A stretch of 64,000 nucleotides of DNA, taken from Palleronia sp. THAF1 (GTDB lineage: Bacteria > Pseudomonadota > Alphaproteobacteria > Rhodobacterales > Rhodobacteraceae). The notes under the pieces are model-generated. The model did not search any database and was not told where the DNA came from. It saw only the letters and a list, made by a program, of their open reading frames with translations. The translations under genes were made by a program, and so were the position numbers. Every line of letters begins with the position of its first letter. Position 1 is the stretch's first letter. The DNA is taken from contig NZ_CP045420.1 in NCBI RefSeq assembly GCF_009363795.1, forward strand, positions 2,027,001-2,091,000, written 5' to 3'. Below, piece after piece: positions 1-8,551 of the stretch.

Positions 1-5
1 TTCAC

Positions 6-845
6 TTAGTTGCGGACCGACGGGCCTTCGACGCTCAGGCCGTTGCCACGCGAGGCGACATACAGTTCCAGCGCCACGAACTCCGGGCTACCGGGGCTGA
101 ACGTTTCGGCGCGGGTGTCACGGATGCAGCCCTTGAAGCGGTCATGGACCGAGTTCAACTTGGCGTTCTTCAAGCGGTAAGCCGGGAAGCCATTGATCTG
201 GCCTTGGCTCAGGTGGTCGGCGCGGATCATGTTGCCGTAATTGTCTTCGTGGCAATTCGAGCAGGCAAGCTCCAGCTGACCGTAACGGGTGTAGTAGATG
301 TCCTTACCCTGCTGCCACGTGTCGGCAGCTTCGCCATCGATAGCCACGTTCACCGGCATCCCGCGCGAGACGGACGACATCAGTGCAGTCATCTCTATCA
401 TCGGCTGACTGGTGTAGCCCCACTCTTCCGCCCCTGCCCGCTCGGTGATGCACTCGTTGATCTGCATCTCCATGGTCTGGACTTCGCCGGCCTCTGCATC
501 CCACTTGGGATAGACGGCGCGGGCTCCGGCCAAGGCCTCTGGTGTATCGTGGCAACCAGAACAGGATTGGTCCGTGTCGCCAAGCGCCGTGTCGAACGCG
601 GCGCGGGCGTTTTCGACAAAGATCATGCCGGGATTCTCAAAGTCGTCCATCTGGAACGCCTGCGTCTCTGGCGAGCGGAACTCCCAACCCGAGATGACCT
701 CCGACAGGAACTCGGTGTGGGCAGGTGCGTCGGCGCGCGTCGTGATCTCGATCTCTTCGTTGATCACCAGAGATTGGCCGTCCTGGCCCGTGGCGGCACC
801 GGCCGCAAGGGCCAGCGCCATCGCTGTCATCGTTGATCTCATCAT
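6..845 (-). CDS. soxA: SoxA, dihaem subunit of L-cysteine S-thiosulfotransferase SoxAX
   Basis: Periplasmic c-type cytochrome that, with SoxX, oxidatively joins thiosulfate to the SoxY carrier cysteine. A signal peptide covers about residues 1-20. Two haem-binding motifs are visible, CSGCH at 95-99 and CSNCH at 195-199, so this is the dihaem form. RFKGCIRD carries Cys240, the expected active-site cysteine that becomes persulfidated and ligates the second haem. Length (279 aa) fits the family. It follows soxZ by 27 bp, last in this window of soxVWXYZA; soxB would be expected just past the left edge. Confidence 0.97.
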   Translation of the reverse strand: MMRSTMTAMALALAAGAATGQDGQSLVINEEIEITTRADAPAHTEFLSEVISGWEFRSPETQAFQMDDFENPGMIFVENARAAFDTALGDTDQSCSGCHDTPEALAGARAVYPKWDAEAGEVQTMEMQINECITERAGAEEWGYTSQPMIEMTALMSSVSRGMPVNVAIDGEAADTWQQGKDIYYTRYGQLELACSNCHEDNYGNMIRADHLSQGQINGFPAYRLKNAKLNSVHDRFKGCIRDTRAETFSPGSPEFVALELYVASRGNGLSVEGPSVRN

Positions 846-872
846 CGGTCTCTCCTCCCTTGGCCTTGCGGC

Positions 873-1202
873 TTATCCGACCGTGATGTCCTTGGATTCG
901 GTGTAGACCGATCCGTCATCATCGTACCACGTGAACTCGAAGGTGCCCGTTTCCGGGACCGTCGCGACGAACTCGAAGTAAGGGTTGGTCGAGATCGCGG
1001 GCTCCATTGCCACGTCGATGACCGTGTCGCCGTTGAAGGTGGTCACGAAGCGATTGATGATCGACCGCGGGATCGTGTTGCCGTCCTTGTCCTTGCGCTG
1101 ACCCGACTCCATCGGGTGCGAAATCAGCGTCTTGATCACAATCTCTTCTCCGGCTGTCGCACTGCCGGGGACGCGGACGCGGGGGGTGACGTTGTCTGCC
1201 AT
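873..1202 (-). CDS. soxZ: SoxZ, carrier-complex subunit
   Basis: SoxZ pairs with SoxY to form the periplasmic carrier that presents sulfur intermediates to the Sox enzymes. The 109-residue all-beta protein has no signal peptide and no cysteine, as expected for a partner exported together with SoxY by the Tat route. It has the family landmarks KTLISHPMESGQR near the N-terminus and TFEFTWYDDDG near the C-terminus. It lies 25 bp after soxY and 27 bp before soxA in one operon. Confidence 0.97.
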   Translation of the reverse strand: MADNVTPRVRVPGSATAGEEIVIKTLISHPMESGQRKDKDGNTIPRSIINRFVTTFNGDTVIDVAMEPAISTNPYFEFVATVPETGTFEFTWYDDDGSVYTESKDITVG

Positions 1203-1227
1203 GATATTCTCTCCTGTCGTCCGTTGA

Positions 1228-1644
1228 TTAACCGCCGCAGCCGCCGATGGTGACTTTCACTTCCTGGCTTGCACGCTGGAAAGTGCCGTCAGCCATCTTG
1301 GCAATCGCCACCACGTCCTGCGTACCGGCCAGACGGATCCGCGTGGACGCGGCCTGGGACCCGGCAAGCGGACCGAAATTGAAAGTGCCGACGCTAGGGG
1401 TCGGGTTGCCGGCGGCCAGGATCATGATGGACTCTGCGCCGGGTGCATCGACTTCTATGGGAACGGTATTGCCATTCTCGGCGATCTCTGGAGCGGTCAG
1501 GTTCAAACCGGTGGCCTCGGCCACCTCGGCCCCACCGGTGAAGGCGGCGATCGCGTTATCCGTGGCCGTCGCCCAGCCCATGCGGGGCAGGAAGATCGCG
1601 GCGGCGGTGCCCATAACGAGCGTCTGTCTGCGAGACAGGTTCAT
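1228..1644 (-). CDS. soxY: SoxY, thiosulfate carrier protein
   Basis: SoxY is the covalent carrier of the Sox pathway; substrate sulfur is bound to a cysteine on a flexible C-terminal arm. The protein ends in GGCGG, the diagnostic arm, with Cys136 as the carrier residue. The N-terminus NLSRRQTLVMG followed by a hydrophobic stretch is a twin-arginine signal, so the SoxYZ dimer is probably exported folded. Length 138 aa is typical. It starts 1 bp after soxX stops. Confidence 0.97.
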   Translation of the reverse strand: MNLSRRQTLVMGTAAAIFLPRMGWATATDNAIAAFTGGAEVAEATGLNLTAPEIAENGNTVPIEVDAPGAESIMILAAGNPTPSVGTFNFGPLAGSQAASTRIRLAGTQDVVAIAKMADGTFQRASQEVKVTIGGCGG

Positions 1645-1645
1645 C

Positions 1646-2131
1646 TCAATTCTCCTTCAGCGTCATTAGGTAGGCGACGACATTCTCGACCTGATCCGCG
1701 CTGAGCAGCGGATCGAGAGTGCCCTCTGCGGGCTTGCCTGTGTAGGCGTTGCCGGGACGGATATAGCCGTCGTTCTTGTAGAACGCGGGCATGATCGTGC
1801 CGGGAAAGACCATCTTGGCGTTCGCGATGATCCCGCGAAGATCCGCCTCGGTCCAGCGATCCGCAACACCGTCCAGCGAGGGTCCGACCTCTCCCTGGAA
1901 GGGCACATCGGCCAAATCGCTGACCTGATGGCAGGCGATACAGTTACCCATGCTCTTGTTCGATACGACCTCTGCTCCAGCGGCGGCATCACCCGTCTGT
2001 CCGGTCAAGGATTCGGCCACGCTGCCGTAATCGTCATAGACGACTTCGGTCGGCGCGGGCGCGGTCTGGGCGAACGCTGCTCCGGCGGTAAGCGCAAATG
2101 CGCCAGCCCAAAGGCTGCTAGAAATCTTCAT
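1646..2131 (-). CDS. soxX: SoxX, monohaem cytochrome c subunit of SoxAX
   Basis: Electron-accepting subunit of SoxAX. A Sec signal peptide ends near AFAQ (residue 22), one haem motif CIACH lies at 64-68, and a downstream MVFPGTIMPAF segment probably provides the distal methionine. At 161 aa it fits the family. It is the first gene of the soxXYZA unit; the 102-bp gap to soxW carries a candidate SoxR site at 2212-2221, so this is a likely internal promoter. Confidence 0.96.
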   Translation of the reverse strand: MKISSSLWAGAFALTAGAAFAQTAPAPTEVVYDDYGSVAESLTGQTGDAAAGAEVVSNKSMGNCIACHQVSDLADVPFQGEVGPSLDGVADRWTEADLRGIIANAKMVFPGTIMPAFYKNDGYIRPGNAYTGKPAEGTLDPLLSADQVENVVAYLMTLKEN

Positions 2132-2233
2132 ATCTCCTCCCGTGGTGTCGTTGCACCTTGTCCACGACGGTATGCGAAGGCTTGCCCGCAGATCAAGGAC
2201 AGATTTTGGATTCAGAATATGAAATACTTTCGC
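2132..2233. promoter_or_regulatory. soxW-soxX intergenic region with candidate SoxR operator
   Basis: This spacer holds TCAGAATATG at 2212-2221. The soxS/soxV spacer holds TCGGAATATG at 3594-3603, a 9/10 match. In Paracoccus pantotrophus the repressor SoxR is known to bind both the soxS-soxV and soxW-soxX spacers, so two matching AT-rich words at just these places are good operator candidates. The assignment is inference from position and similarity; no footprint exists here. Confidence 0.5.
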
Positions 2234-2809
2234 TCACTCCGTGCCGCCCTGCTCGGCGAACTTGCGCGCGTGGTATTTCTGGAACGGCTCATCACCGGTA
2301 TACCCTTGCTCCAAAACCCAAGAGAGTAGGTTCTGTGTGGTCCACCGACCGAATGCGCCCGGCATGGTGACAACGGCTGCCTGGGCGGCATCGGCATCCG
2401 CAGGCACATCCGCGGCACTTCCGGGAAAAAACATCAGGGTCGGCGTGAACATCGCGTTCCATTTGCGGACCGCCTGCTTCTCGCTCAGCGCCTCTCCATC
2501 GAAGTCGGTAACCTCGATATCGCCGAACATGTTGACCTGCACGACGTAGAAGTCGTCCGACAGCATCTGTTTGATTTCGGGCACGACGAAGACCTCTTCG
2601 TGCATCTTGGTGCAGTATATGCACCCGCGCTGCTCGATGATGACCAGCAAGCGTTTGCCCTGCGCCTCGGCATCTTCAAGATCCTCGCGCAGCACACGGA
2701 ACGTGTCTTGCATCCAAGGGGCCTTGTGCAGCCCGTCGTCGCCCAGTTCGGCAGCCGGGACGATCGTGGGAAAGGCGAAAGCTGTCAGCGTGGCGAGAAT
2801 GCGGAGCAT
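2234..2809 (-). CDS. soxW: SoxW, periplasmic thioredoxin-like protein
   Basis: Thioredoxin-fold protein of 191 aa with an N-terminal signal peptide (cleavage near VPAAE) and a CIYC redox motif at 63-66. In Paracoccus SoxW is reduced by the membrane protein SoxV, which also passes reductant to the SoxYZ carrier. Here soxV lies immediately upstream (12-bp gap), the usual soxVW pair. The C-terminal region (FGRWTTQNLLSWVLEQGYTGDEPF) is charged and family-typical in its length. Confidence 0.93.
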   Translation of the reverse strand: MLRILATLTAFAFPTIVPAAELGDDGLHKAPWMQDTFRVLREDLEDAEAQGKRLLVIIEQRGCIYCTKMHEEVFVVPEIKQMLSDDFYVVQVNMFGDIEVTDFDGEALSEKQAVRKWNAMFTPTLMFFPGSAADVPADADAAQAAVVTMPGAFGRWTTQNLLSWVLEQGYTGDEPFQKYHARKFAEQGGTE

Positions 2810-2821
2810 GGCGAAAACCTC

Positions 2822-3562
2822 TTATCCAAAGCGGGTGAAAACCGGGAACGTCTCGATCATCCACTGCGCGATAGCGTTGACCGAGTTCGTGGCGATGAGG
2901 ACGGCGAATAGAAGCAGAAGCGCTCCCATAACCTTTTCCACCGTCCCAAGGTGGCGGCGGAAGCGGACCATGAAGCGCGTGAACGGACCGACGAAGGCGG
3001 CAGCGAACACAAAGGGTGCGGTCATGCCGATGCCGTAGCCCAGCAACAAAAACGCGCCACGCGATGCGCTGTCGGCCCCTGCTGCGGTGAACAGTATCGC
3101 CGCCAGGACCGGCCCGACGCAGGGCGTCCAGCCAAACGCAAAGGCCAGTCCGACGACGTACGCCCCCGCCAGCGAAAGGTTCGATACGTCCCCTGGCTCT
3201 GCGCGGAACTGACGATACAGGATCGGGATGCGCAGGATGCCCAGAAAGTGCAGCCCCATCAGCCCGATCAGCCCGGCAGCGACGTAACGCAGCAGATCGA
3301 ACCAGTCGCGCAACACCTGCCCCAACGAGGTCGCTGAAGCCCCCAGAAGCACGAAGATCGTGATGACTCCGGCGGCAAAGCAAAGCGCACCAAGAATTGC
3401 GCGGGTGCGCAGCGCAGCAGGGATCTGTCCATCTGGCCCCACCGCCTGCACCGACCCTCCAGCCAGATAACCCAGGTAGAACGGCACCATCGGCAGGATA
3501 CAGGGCGACAGGAACGACAGCAGGCCCGCGAAGACCGCGCCGCCCAGAGTAACATCGAACAT
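2822..3562 (-). CDS. soxV: SoxV, CcdA-family thiol-disulfide transmembrane protein
   Basis: Inner-membrane CcdA/DsbD-like protein that carries reducing equivalents from cytoplasmic thioredoxin to SoxW and the SoxYZ carrier. About six membrane segments are visible, with the two redox cysteines in FLSPCILPMVPFYLGYL and FGWTPCVGPVL. The ATG at 3562 was chosen because GGGAGGA lies 8 bp upstream; a longer reading from a TTG would run through that site. First gene of the minus-strand sox operon, divergent from soxS. Confidence 0.93.
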   Translation of the reverse strand: MFDVTLGGAVFAGLLSFLSPCILPMVPFYLGYLAGGSVQAVGPDGQIPAALRTRAILGALCFAAGVITIFVLLGASATSLGQVLRDWFDLLRYVAAGLIGLMGLHFLGILRIPILYRQFRAEPGDVSNLSLAGAYVVGLAFAFGWTPCVGPVLAAILFTAAGADSASRGAFLLLGYGIGMTAPFVFAAAFVGPFTRFMVRFRRHLGTVEKVMGALLLLFAVLIATNSVNAIAQWMIETFPVFTRFG

Positions 3563-3580
3563 GCTGCATTCCTCCCTTTG

Positions 3581-3604
3581 ACATATCAAGCAATCGGAAT
3601 ATGT
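3581..3604. promoter_or_regulatory. Candidate SoxR operator in the soxV/soxS divergent spacer
   Basis: Inverted repeat ACATAT-N12-ATATGT. Its right half lies in TCGGAATATG, which nearly matches a word in the soxW-soxX gap. ArsR-type sulfur regulators bind AT-rich dyads, and SoxR is known to bind this spacer in Paracoccus. It abuts the soxV ribosome-binding site and lies just upstream of soxS, so it could repress both directions. Confidence 0.5.
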
Positions 3605-3640
3605 GTGGCGTCAAGGTGAAAGACCGAAAGGCAAACCGCC

Positions 3641-3985
3641 GTGCGTCGTATCCTGCCCATAGTCCTGGCGCTGCTACCGCAGATCGCCCTCGCCGATCTT
3701 GAGCTTGTCATGGTAGAACAAGCGGGATGCCATTGGTGTGCCCGATGGGACGAAGACGTCGCGCCGGAGTATCCTTTGACCGATGAGGGCAAGATGGCCC
3801 CATTGCGCCGTGTCGATCTGAACGCTCCCCTGCCCGACGATCTCAAGCTTGAGTCCCGCCCACGCCTGACACCGACCTTCATCCTCGTCGATGACGGCGT
3901 CGAGCTGTCCCGGATCGAAGGCTATCCGGGAGAAGACTTCTTCTGGCCCCTGCTCGGCGCGATGATCGATCGCAACACGCCGTGA
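3641..3985 (+). CDS. soxS: SoxS, periplasmic thioredoxin for SoxY reactivation
   Basis: Small (114 aa) exported thioredoxin-like protein with a signal peptide ending near ALAD and the redox motif CHWC at residues 30-33. In Paracoccus SoxS reactivates oxidised SoxYZ. The cis-proline region is LTPTFILVDDG. Starts at GTG. Its stop overlaps the GTG start proposed for soxR (GTGA), so the two are co-transcribed, divergently from soxVWXYZA. Confidence 0.9.
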   Translation: MRRILPIVLALLPQIALADLELVMVEQAGCHWCARWDEDVAPEYPLTDEGKMAPLRRVDLNAPLPDDLKLESRPRLTPTFILVDDGVELSRIEGYPGEDFFWPLLGAMIDRNTP

Positions 3986-4413
3986 GAGATTTTGCGCCCG
4001 CAGCGAATTGCCCAACCCCGCCATCTACTGTATCTTTTGTCGCGTCGCGCACAGAAGCGGCCGCTGCCACCCCAGGATCGCTTTTGGCCCTACCAGTCTT
4101 CAACGAAGATACCCCCGCGGAAGATTTCGATGAGATGGGGCGCAACGCGCGCAAGGCAGCAGAATTCCTTAAGGCGCTCGGCCACGAAAGCCGCATGATG
4201 ATCCTGTGCCATCTGGCCTCGGGCGAGAAGTCCGTGACGGAGCTTGAGCGACTTCTTTCTGCCCGTCAGGCCGCCGTGTCCCAACAATTGATGCGACTTC
4301 GACAGGATGGCTTGGTCGCGGCGCGCCGGGACGGAAAGCAGATTTTCTACTCCTTGACGGATGAGCGCGCCGTGCGGATCATGGACGTCGTCTACGACCT
4401 GTTCTGCAACTAG
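3982..4413 (+). CDS. soxR: SoxR, ArsR-family persulfide-responsive repressor
   Basis: Winged-helix ArsR/SmtB-type regulator; the DNA-reading helix is in VTELERLLSARQAAVSQQL. Two cysteines, Cys76 in MILCHL and Cys142 at the C-terminus (LFCN), occupy the positions used by the SqrR/BigR persulfide sensors, so it probably senses reactive sulfur and releases sox promoters. The GTG overlapping soxS is taken as start, but the first 35 residues look unlike the family and a TTG near 4084 or the ATG at 4135 are alternatives. Confidence 0.88.
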   Translation: MRDFAPAANCPTPPSTVSFVASRTEAAAATPGSLLALPVFNEDTPAEDFDEMGRNARKAAEFLKALGHESRMMILCHLASGEKSVTELERLLSARQAAVSQQLMRLRQDGLVAARRDGKQIFYSLTDERAVRIMDVVYDLFCN

Positions 4414-4434
4414 CGGGCGTCGACGGGAGGATAC

Positions 4435-5496
4435 ATGTTCGATCTGCTTTCTGAACCGGCCTTGGCCGCCCTGATCGGCTTGGGTGGCGGTATTGTCCTT
4501 GGCTTGGCGGCTCGCTTGGGTCGGTTCTGCACGCTTGGCGCCATCGAGGACCAGCTATACGGCAACTCGTCTGCGCGTCTGCGGATGTGGGGCGTCGCCA
4601 TCGGCGTTGCCGTGGTCGCGACGTTTGGGTTGATTGCGATCAACCTGCTAGAGCCAACCAGCAGTTTTCACATCGCTCAAAGTTTCAGTCTACCCGGTGC
4701 CGTTATGGGCGGTCTGGTCTTCGGCTACGGAATGGCACTGTGTGGCAACTGCGGCTACGGCGCGCTTGCGCGTTTGGGTGGTGGCGACATGCGCGCCTTT
4801 GTCATCGTGGGTGTGATGGGAATAACTGCCTACGCGACAATCGCTGGGCCTTTGTCCGGGGTAAGGGTTTCCGCATTCGGCAGAGGCGCTTCGGAGCAAC
4901 CGCAGGGTATCGCTCAGGCGCTTGAAGCCGTTACGGGACTGTCTGCAACCGCCATTGGCCTGACGCTTGGTATCGCAATCGTCGCGGTAACGCTGCGGGG
5001 CGCGCGCGCTGCCGGCATGAACGGCAAGCAGGTCGTTTGGGGCGCCGCCGTCGGGCTCGCCATCGCCACCGCGTGGGTCGGCACCCAGTGGCTGGCAACG
5101 CGGGGCTTCGACGGTTTGCCGGTCGTATCCCATTCCTTCTCCGCACCAGTTGGCGAGACGCTTCTCTACATCATGACATCCTCTGGCGCGCAGCCGAGTT
5201 TTGCCATTGGATCGGTCACCGGAATCGTGGTTGGTTCTGCCCTTGGCTCTCTATTCCAAGGGCATTTTCGTTGGGAGGCCTGTGAGGATCCCCGTGAACT
5301 CCGTCGGCAAATCTTCGGGGCCGCATTGATGGGCTGGGGCGCTGTCACTGCAGCCGGATGCTCGATCGGACAAGGGCTTTCAGCGTTCTCGCTGCTGGCG
5401 TTCAGCGCGCCGCTGACATTAGGTGCCATCTACATCGGAACGGCAATCGGCCTGCGTCAGGTCATAGAAGGCTGGCCTCTGCGTCAGATAAATTGA
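4435..5496 (+). CDS. YeeE/YedE-family sulfur-compound transporter
   Basis: Multi-pass membrane protein (353 aa) of the YeeE/YedE family, whose studied member TsuA takes up thiosulfate. The duplicated YeeE repeats and the cysteines that pass thiosulfate along the pore are visible in RFCTLGAIEDQ, ALCGNCGYGALARLGGG and AAGCSIGQGLSAFS. A GGGAGG ribosome-binding site precedes the ATG, 21 bp after soxR. Together with SoxR it probably imports thiosulfate or another reduced sulfur compound in step with sox expression. The exact substrate cannot be read from sequence. Confidence 0.88.
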   Translation: MFDLLSEPALAALIGLGGGIVLGLAARLGRFCTLGAIEDQLYGNSSARLRMWGVAIGVAVVATFGLIAINLLEPTSSFHIAQSFSLPGAVMGGLVFGYGMALCGNCGYGALARLGGGDMRAFVIVGVMGITAYATIAGPLSGVRVSAFGRGASEQPQGIAQALEAVTGLSATAIGLTLGIAIVAVTLRGARAAGMNGKQVVWGAAVGLAIATAWVGTQWLATRGFDGLPVVSHSFSAPVGETLLYIMTSSGAQPSFAIGSVTGIVVGSALGSLFQGHFRWEACEDPRELRRQIFGAALMGWGAVTAAGCSIGQGLSAFSLLAFSAPLTLGAIYIGTAIGLRQVIEGWPLRQIN

Positions 5497-5935
5497 CGAT
5501 AGATCGACTAGTCCAAATACCTCCCCCTCGGACGGTGTTGTAACGTGAATGGCCTGAAGGACGGACTTCCCCTTCCCCCAAACGCACTTATCCGACGCAC
5601 TCTGTGACAGGGAAGCAGCGCGATGAAGACGTTCTGCAGGGCGGCAGGGATAACCATGCTGGACTCCCAAACAGAGACCCTCACGGAATTTGTGATACAG
5701 AGCCGGTTGATCGTAGATCCCAGAAGCTGCGGCCTGGGCAAAAGCGCGTACACGGGTGTCGCGACGCAGCGTGGACCCACTTTTCTATCCAGTTACACCA
5801 GTACGGAGTGGCTCCTCGGTTCGACCCAAAGGGAAAGATTTCGAATGCAGCCCAACTTTCGTACGAGACACGATGAACCGGTACGACTTCCGTGATGCTC
5901 TCATGACATTCGAACCAATGCCTTGCAGTTTCGCA
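5497..5935. other. Gene-poor spacer
   Basis: About 440 bp without a convincing gene. Several short overlapping frames exist on the plus strand but they lack ribosome-binding sites and any recognisable motif, and they overlap one another in different phases. The 3' end leads into the candidate Zur site and the zinc operon promoter. I see no RNA gene or terminator hairpin of note. Confidence 0.5.
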
Positions 5936-5952
5936 ATGTTATACCGTATCAT
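5936..5952. promoter_or_regulatory. Candidate Zur box upstream of zrgA
   Basis: ATGTTATACCGTATCAT is an imperfect 17-bp dyad (10 of 17 positions symmetric) resembling the GTTATA-rich Zur boxes of alphaproteobacteria. It lies about 40 bp before the start of a histidine-rich zinc-binding gene in an operon of the zinc-starvation type, the place a Zur operator is expected. Inference from motif and context only. Confidence 0.45.
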
Positions 5953-5990
5953 CTCCGGCATGTCTTCAGCGTCGTTTCAAAAGGTCCAAC

Positions 5991-6608
5991 ATGTCACTTA
6001 GAACCACCTTCCTCGCGGCGTTCTGCACGATGCCAGCATTTACTCTCGCCCAAGAGACGCGACAACTCGATGCGCATGAGCATGGAGTCAGCGCCGCGCA
6101 GATCTCGATTGAGGGCCAGACGCTTGTGATCGACTTGCACGCGCCCGGTATGGATATTGTCGGATTCGAGTATGCCGCCGAAAGCGCCAGCGACCGCGAT
6201 GCCGTTGCCGAAGCGATCCGCAAGATGGCCCAGCCACAGATGATCGTTAGCCTGCCGGATGCCGCCGGATGCCGGGTGGACGAAGTGTTGGCGCATCTTC
6301 ATTCCAAAGACGACCGTCACGACGATATGGATGCGCACGCAGAGGGCGAGGATCACGCGCACGATCACGATGCGGATGAACAACACACCGAAGATGACCA
6401 CGAGCATGATAAGGCAGATGCGCAGCATAGCGAATTCCATGCCCGCTACGAATTTACCTGCGATACTCCCGACGCGTTGACCGAGATCGCGTTCCCCTTC
6501 TTCGACGCCTATACGAACGCGATGGAGATCGAGGCTCAGTACGTCACCGACGCCAGTGCCGGATCCGCCGAGATCACGCGCGATGCCCCTTCCCTGTCGC
6601 TTGACTGA
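5991..6608 (+). CDS. zrgA: ZrgA-like (DUF2796) periplasmic zinc-binding protein
   Basis: Exported 205-residue protein: signal peptide to about residue 20, then the conserved opening HEHGVSAAQISIEGQ of the DUF2796/ZrgA family. Residues 102-150 form a His/Asp/Glu-rich metal-binding loop (for example HAHDHD and HEHD). In Vibrio cholerae ZrgA belongs to the zinc-regulated ZrgABCDE uptake system. Here it opens an operon with an ABC ATPase, an FtsX-type permease and two DUF3299 proteins, each separated by 3 bp or overlapping. Confidence 0.85.
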   Translation: MSLRTTFLAAFCTMPAFTLAQETRQLDAHEHGVSAAQISIEGQTLVIDLHAPGMDIVGFEYAAESASDRDAVAEAIRKMAQPQMIVSLPDAAGCRVDEVLAHLHSKDDRHDDMDAHAEGEDHAHDHDADEQHTEDDHEHDKADAQHSEFHARYEFTCDTPDALTEIAFPFFDAYTNAMEIEAQYVTDASAGSAEITRDAPSLSLD

Positions 6609-6611
6609 AGC

Positions 6612-7307
6612 ATGACACCCCCCGCTCTTGCCTTGCAGGATGTCGACTTCGCGTGGCCCGGACGCCGGTCGTTCGGGTTTCGCGTTCCGTCGCTGACCCT
6701 CGCCGCGGGCGAAAGCGTCTTGCTGCTGGGCGAAAGCGGGTCCGGCAAGTCCACCTTGCTGTCTCTGATCTGCGGAATCGTCGCGGCGGATGCGGGGCAG
6801 GTCGCGGTTTGCGGCACCGATCTTGGCACCCTGCGCGCGGGAGCGCGGGATCGGTTGCGGGCCGAGCTGGTCGGCGTGATCTTTCAGCAGTTCAATCTGC
6901 TGCCCTACGCCAGCGTCGCCGACAACATTTGTCTGCCATTGCGTTTCGCGCCGAAACGGCGTGCGCGGGCGGGTGATACGGCGGCGGAGGTGCCGCGCCT
7001 TTGTGCCGCTCTGGGCCTGCCAGATGGTATTATCGGCGAACGCGCCGGACGGCTTAGCGTGGGTCAACAACAGCGCGTCGCTGTCGCCCGCGCCCTGATC
7101 GGAGAGCCGCCGTTGATCGTCGCGGACGAGCCGACCTCGGCGCTCGACGCGCAGACGCAGGCGGGCTTCCTTGATCTGCTCTTCACACAAGTGGCACAAA
7201 GCGGATCGGCCCTGTTGATGGTCAGTCACGATCCGCGTCTGGGGAACCGCTTCGACCGTGTGATAGAGATGAACAATATCGTCACGACGATACGGAACGC
7301 CGCATGA
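6612..7307 (+). CDS. ABC transporter ATP-binding protein of the Zrg-like zinc system
   Basis: LolD/MacB-type ATPase of 231 aa. Walker A is GESGSGKST, the signature is LSVGQQQRVAVARAL and Walker B is LIVADEPTSALD. It is placed between the zinc-binding protein and the FtsX-like permease, whose ATG overlaps this gene's end, so it should energise that permease. The ATPase subtype is one that drives periplasmic mechanotransmission in MacB-like systems, rather than classic ZnuC import; the Zrg link comes from gene order. Confidence 0.85.
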   Translation: MTPPALALQDVDFAWPGRRSFGFRVPSLTLAAGESVLLLGESGSGKSTLLSLICGIVAADAGQVAVCGTDLGTLRAGARDRLRAELVGVIFQQFNLLPYASVADNICLPLRFAPKRRARAGDTAAEVPRLCAALGLPDGIIGERAGRLSVGQQQRVAVARALIGEPPLIVADEPTSALDAQTQAGFLDLLFTQVAQSGSALLMVSHDPRLGNRFDRVIEMNNIVTTIRNAA

Positions 7308-8551
7308 TCCTGCGCCTTGCCTTCGCCTCGCTTCTGGCCCGCGCCGTCACGGTCGCCATGACGATCCTGGCCATCGCGCTGTCGGTGGGCCTGTTTCTTG
7401 GGGTCGAGAAGGTACGCACCGGAGCGCGCGCGAGCTTCGCCGACACGATCTCTGGCACCGACCTGATCGTCGGCGCGCGGTCGGGTTCGGTCCAGCTGCT
7501 GCTTTATTCCGTGTTCCGCATCGGGAATGCCACGAACAACATCACGTGGGACAGCTACCAAGACATCGCCGCGCGGCCAGAGGTGGACTGGATCGTGCCG
7601 ATTTCCTTGGGCGACAGTCACCGACAGTTCCGCGTGATGGGCACCACGCCCGCCTTCTTCGATCGCTACCGCTACCGTGGCGACCGGACGCTGGCCTTCG
7701 CGGGTGGCAACGGGCTGGATGATCTGTATGACGCCGTGATCGGTGCGGATGTGGCCGATGCTCTGGGCTACGCGGTGGGCGATCCCATCGTCGTCAGCCA
7801 CGGCCTGGCCTCTTTCACCGACCACGGCGACCAGCCGTTCCGCGTGGCGGGTATTGTAGAGAAGACCGGCACGCCAGTAGACCGCACCGTCATCGTCGGG
7901 TTAGAGGCGATTACCGCGATCCACGTGGACTGGCAGGGTGGAGCACAGACCGGGCAAACCACACCGACAGAGCGCATCCGACAGATGGACCTGACCCCCG
8001 ACGCCGTGACCGCCGCGCTGATCGGAACACAGTCGCGGCTTCAGATTTTCGGCCTTCAACGCTGGATCAACGAATACCCGGAAGAGCCACTGCTTGCCGT
8101 TCTTCCGGGCGTGGCCCTGCAAGAGCTTTGGGCCATCGTCGGCATCGCGGAAACAGCCCTGATCGCCGTGTCGGCGATGGTCGTGCTGACCGCACTGATC
8201 GGGATGACCGGCATGATCTTCTCCAGCCTGAACGAGCGCCGCCGCGAGATGGCGATCTGGCGCGCCATGGGCGCGCGGCCCGCAACCATCCTTGGCCTAT
8301 TGGTCATCGAAGCCGTGCTGATGGCTGCCATCGGCGCCGTCCTCGGCTTTGTGCTGGTATACGCTGCCTTGGCCGTCGGCCGCCCGGTGATCGACGCGGC
8401 CTTCGGCCTGTGGCTTCCGATGGACGCGCCGACCGCGCGCGACGCCGCCGTTCTCGCAGCCGTGATCGCGGCCGCGGCGCTTGCCTCTCTGATTCCAGCG
8501 CTAAGAGCGTATAAACTAAGCCTCGCAGATGGTATGATGGTCAGGATATGA
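7304..8551 (+). CDS. FtsX/MacB-type ABC permease of the Zrg-like system
   Basis: 415-residue permease with one N-terminal membrane helix, a large periplasmic domain (about residues 40-270) and three C-terminal helices, the FtsX/MacB topology. The last part (NERRREMAIWRAMGARPATI) is the conserved cytoplasmic coupling segment of the family. Overlaps the ATPase upstream (ATGA) and the first DUF3299 gene downstream. It is a paralogue of the permease at 11931-13265; both have a GTPxDR segment and an I/LIVGA or IVVSA opening to the periplasmic domain. Confidence 0.82.
   Translation: MILRLAFASLLARAVTVAMTILAIALSVGLFLGVEKVRTGARASFADTISGTDLIVGARSGSVQLLLYSVFRIGNATNNITWDSYQDIAARPEVDWIVPISLGDSHRQFRVMGTTPAFFDRYRYRGDRTLAFAGGNGLDDLYDAVIGADVADALGYAVGDPIVVSHGLASFTDHGDQPFRVAGIVEKTGTPVDRTVIVGLEAITAIHVDWQGGAQTGQTTPTERIRQMDLTPDAVTAALIGTQSRLQIFGLQRWINEYPEEPLLAVLPGVALQELWAIVGIAETALIAVSAMVVLTALIGMTGMIFSSLNERRREMAIWRAMGARPATILGLLVIEAVLMAAIGAVLGFVLVYAALAVGRPVIDAAFGLWLPMDAPTARDAAVLAAVIAAAALASLIPALRAYKLSLADGMMVRI

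Noticed and set aside
5604-6001. Three short plus-strand frames before zrgA
   Set aside because: Mutually overlapping phases, no ribosome-binding site and no recognisable sequence; more likely promoter region.
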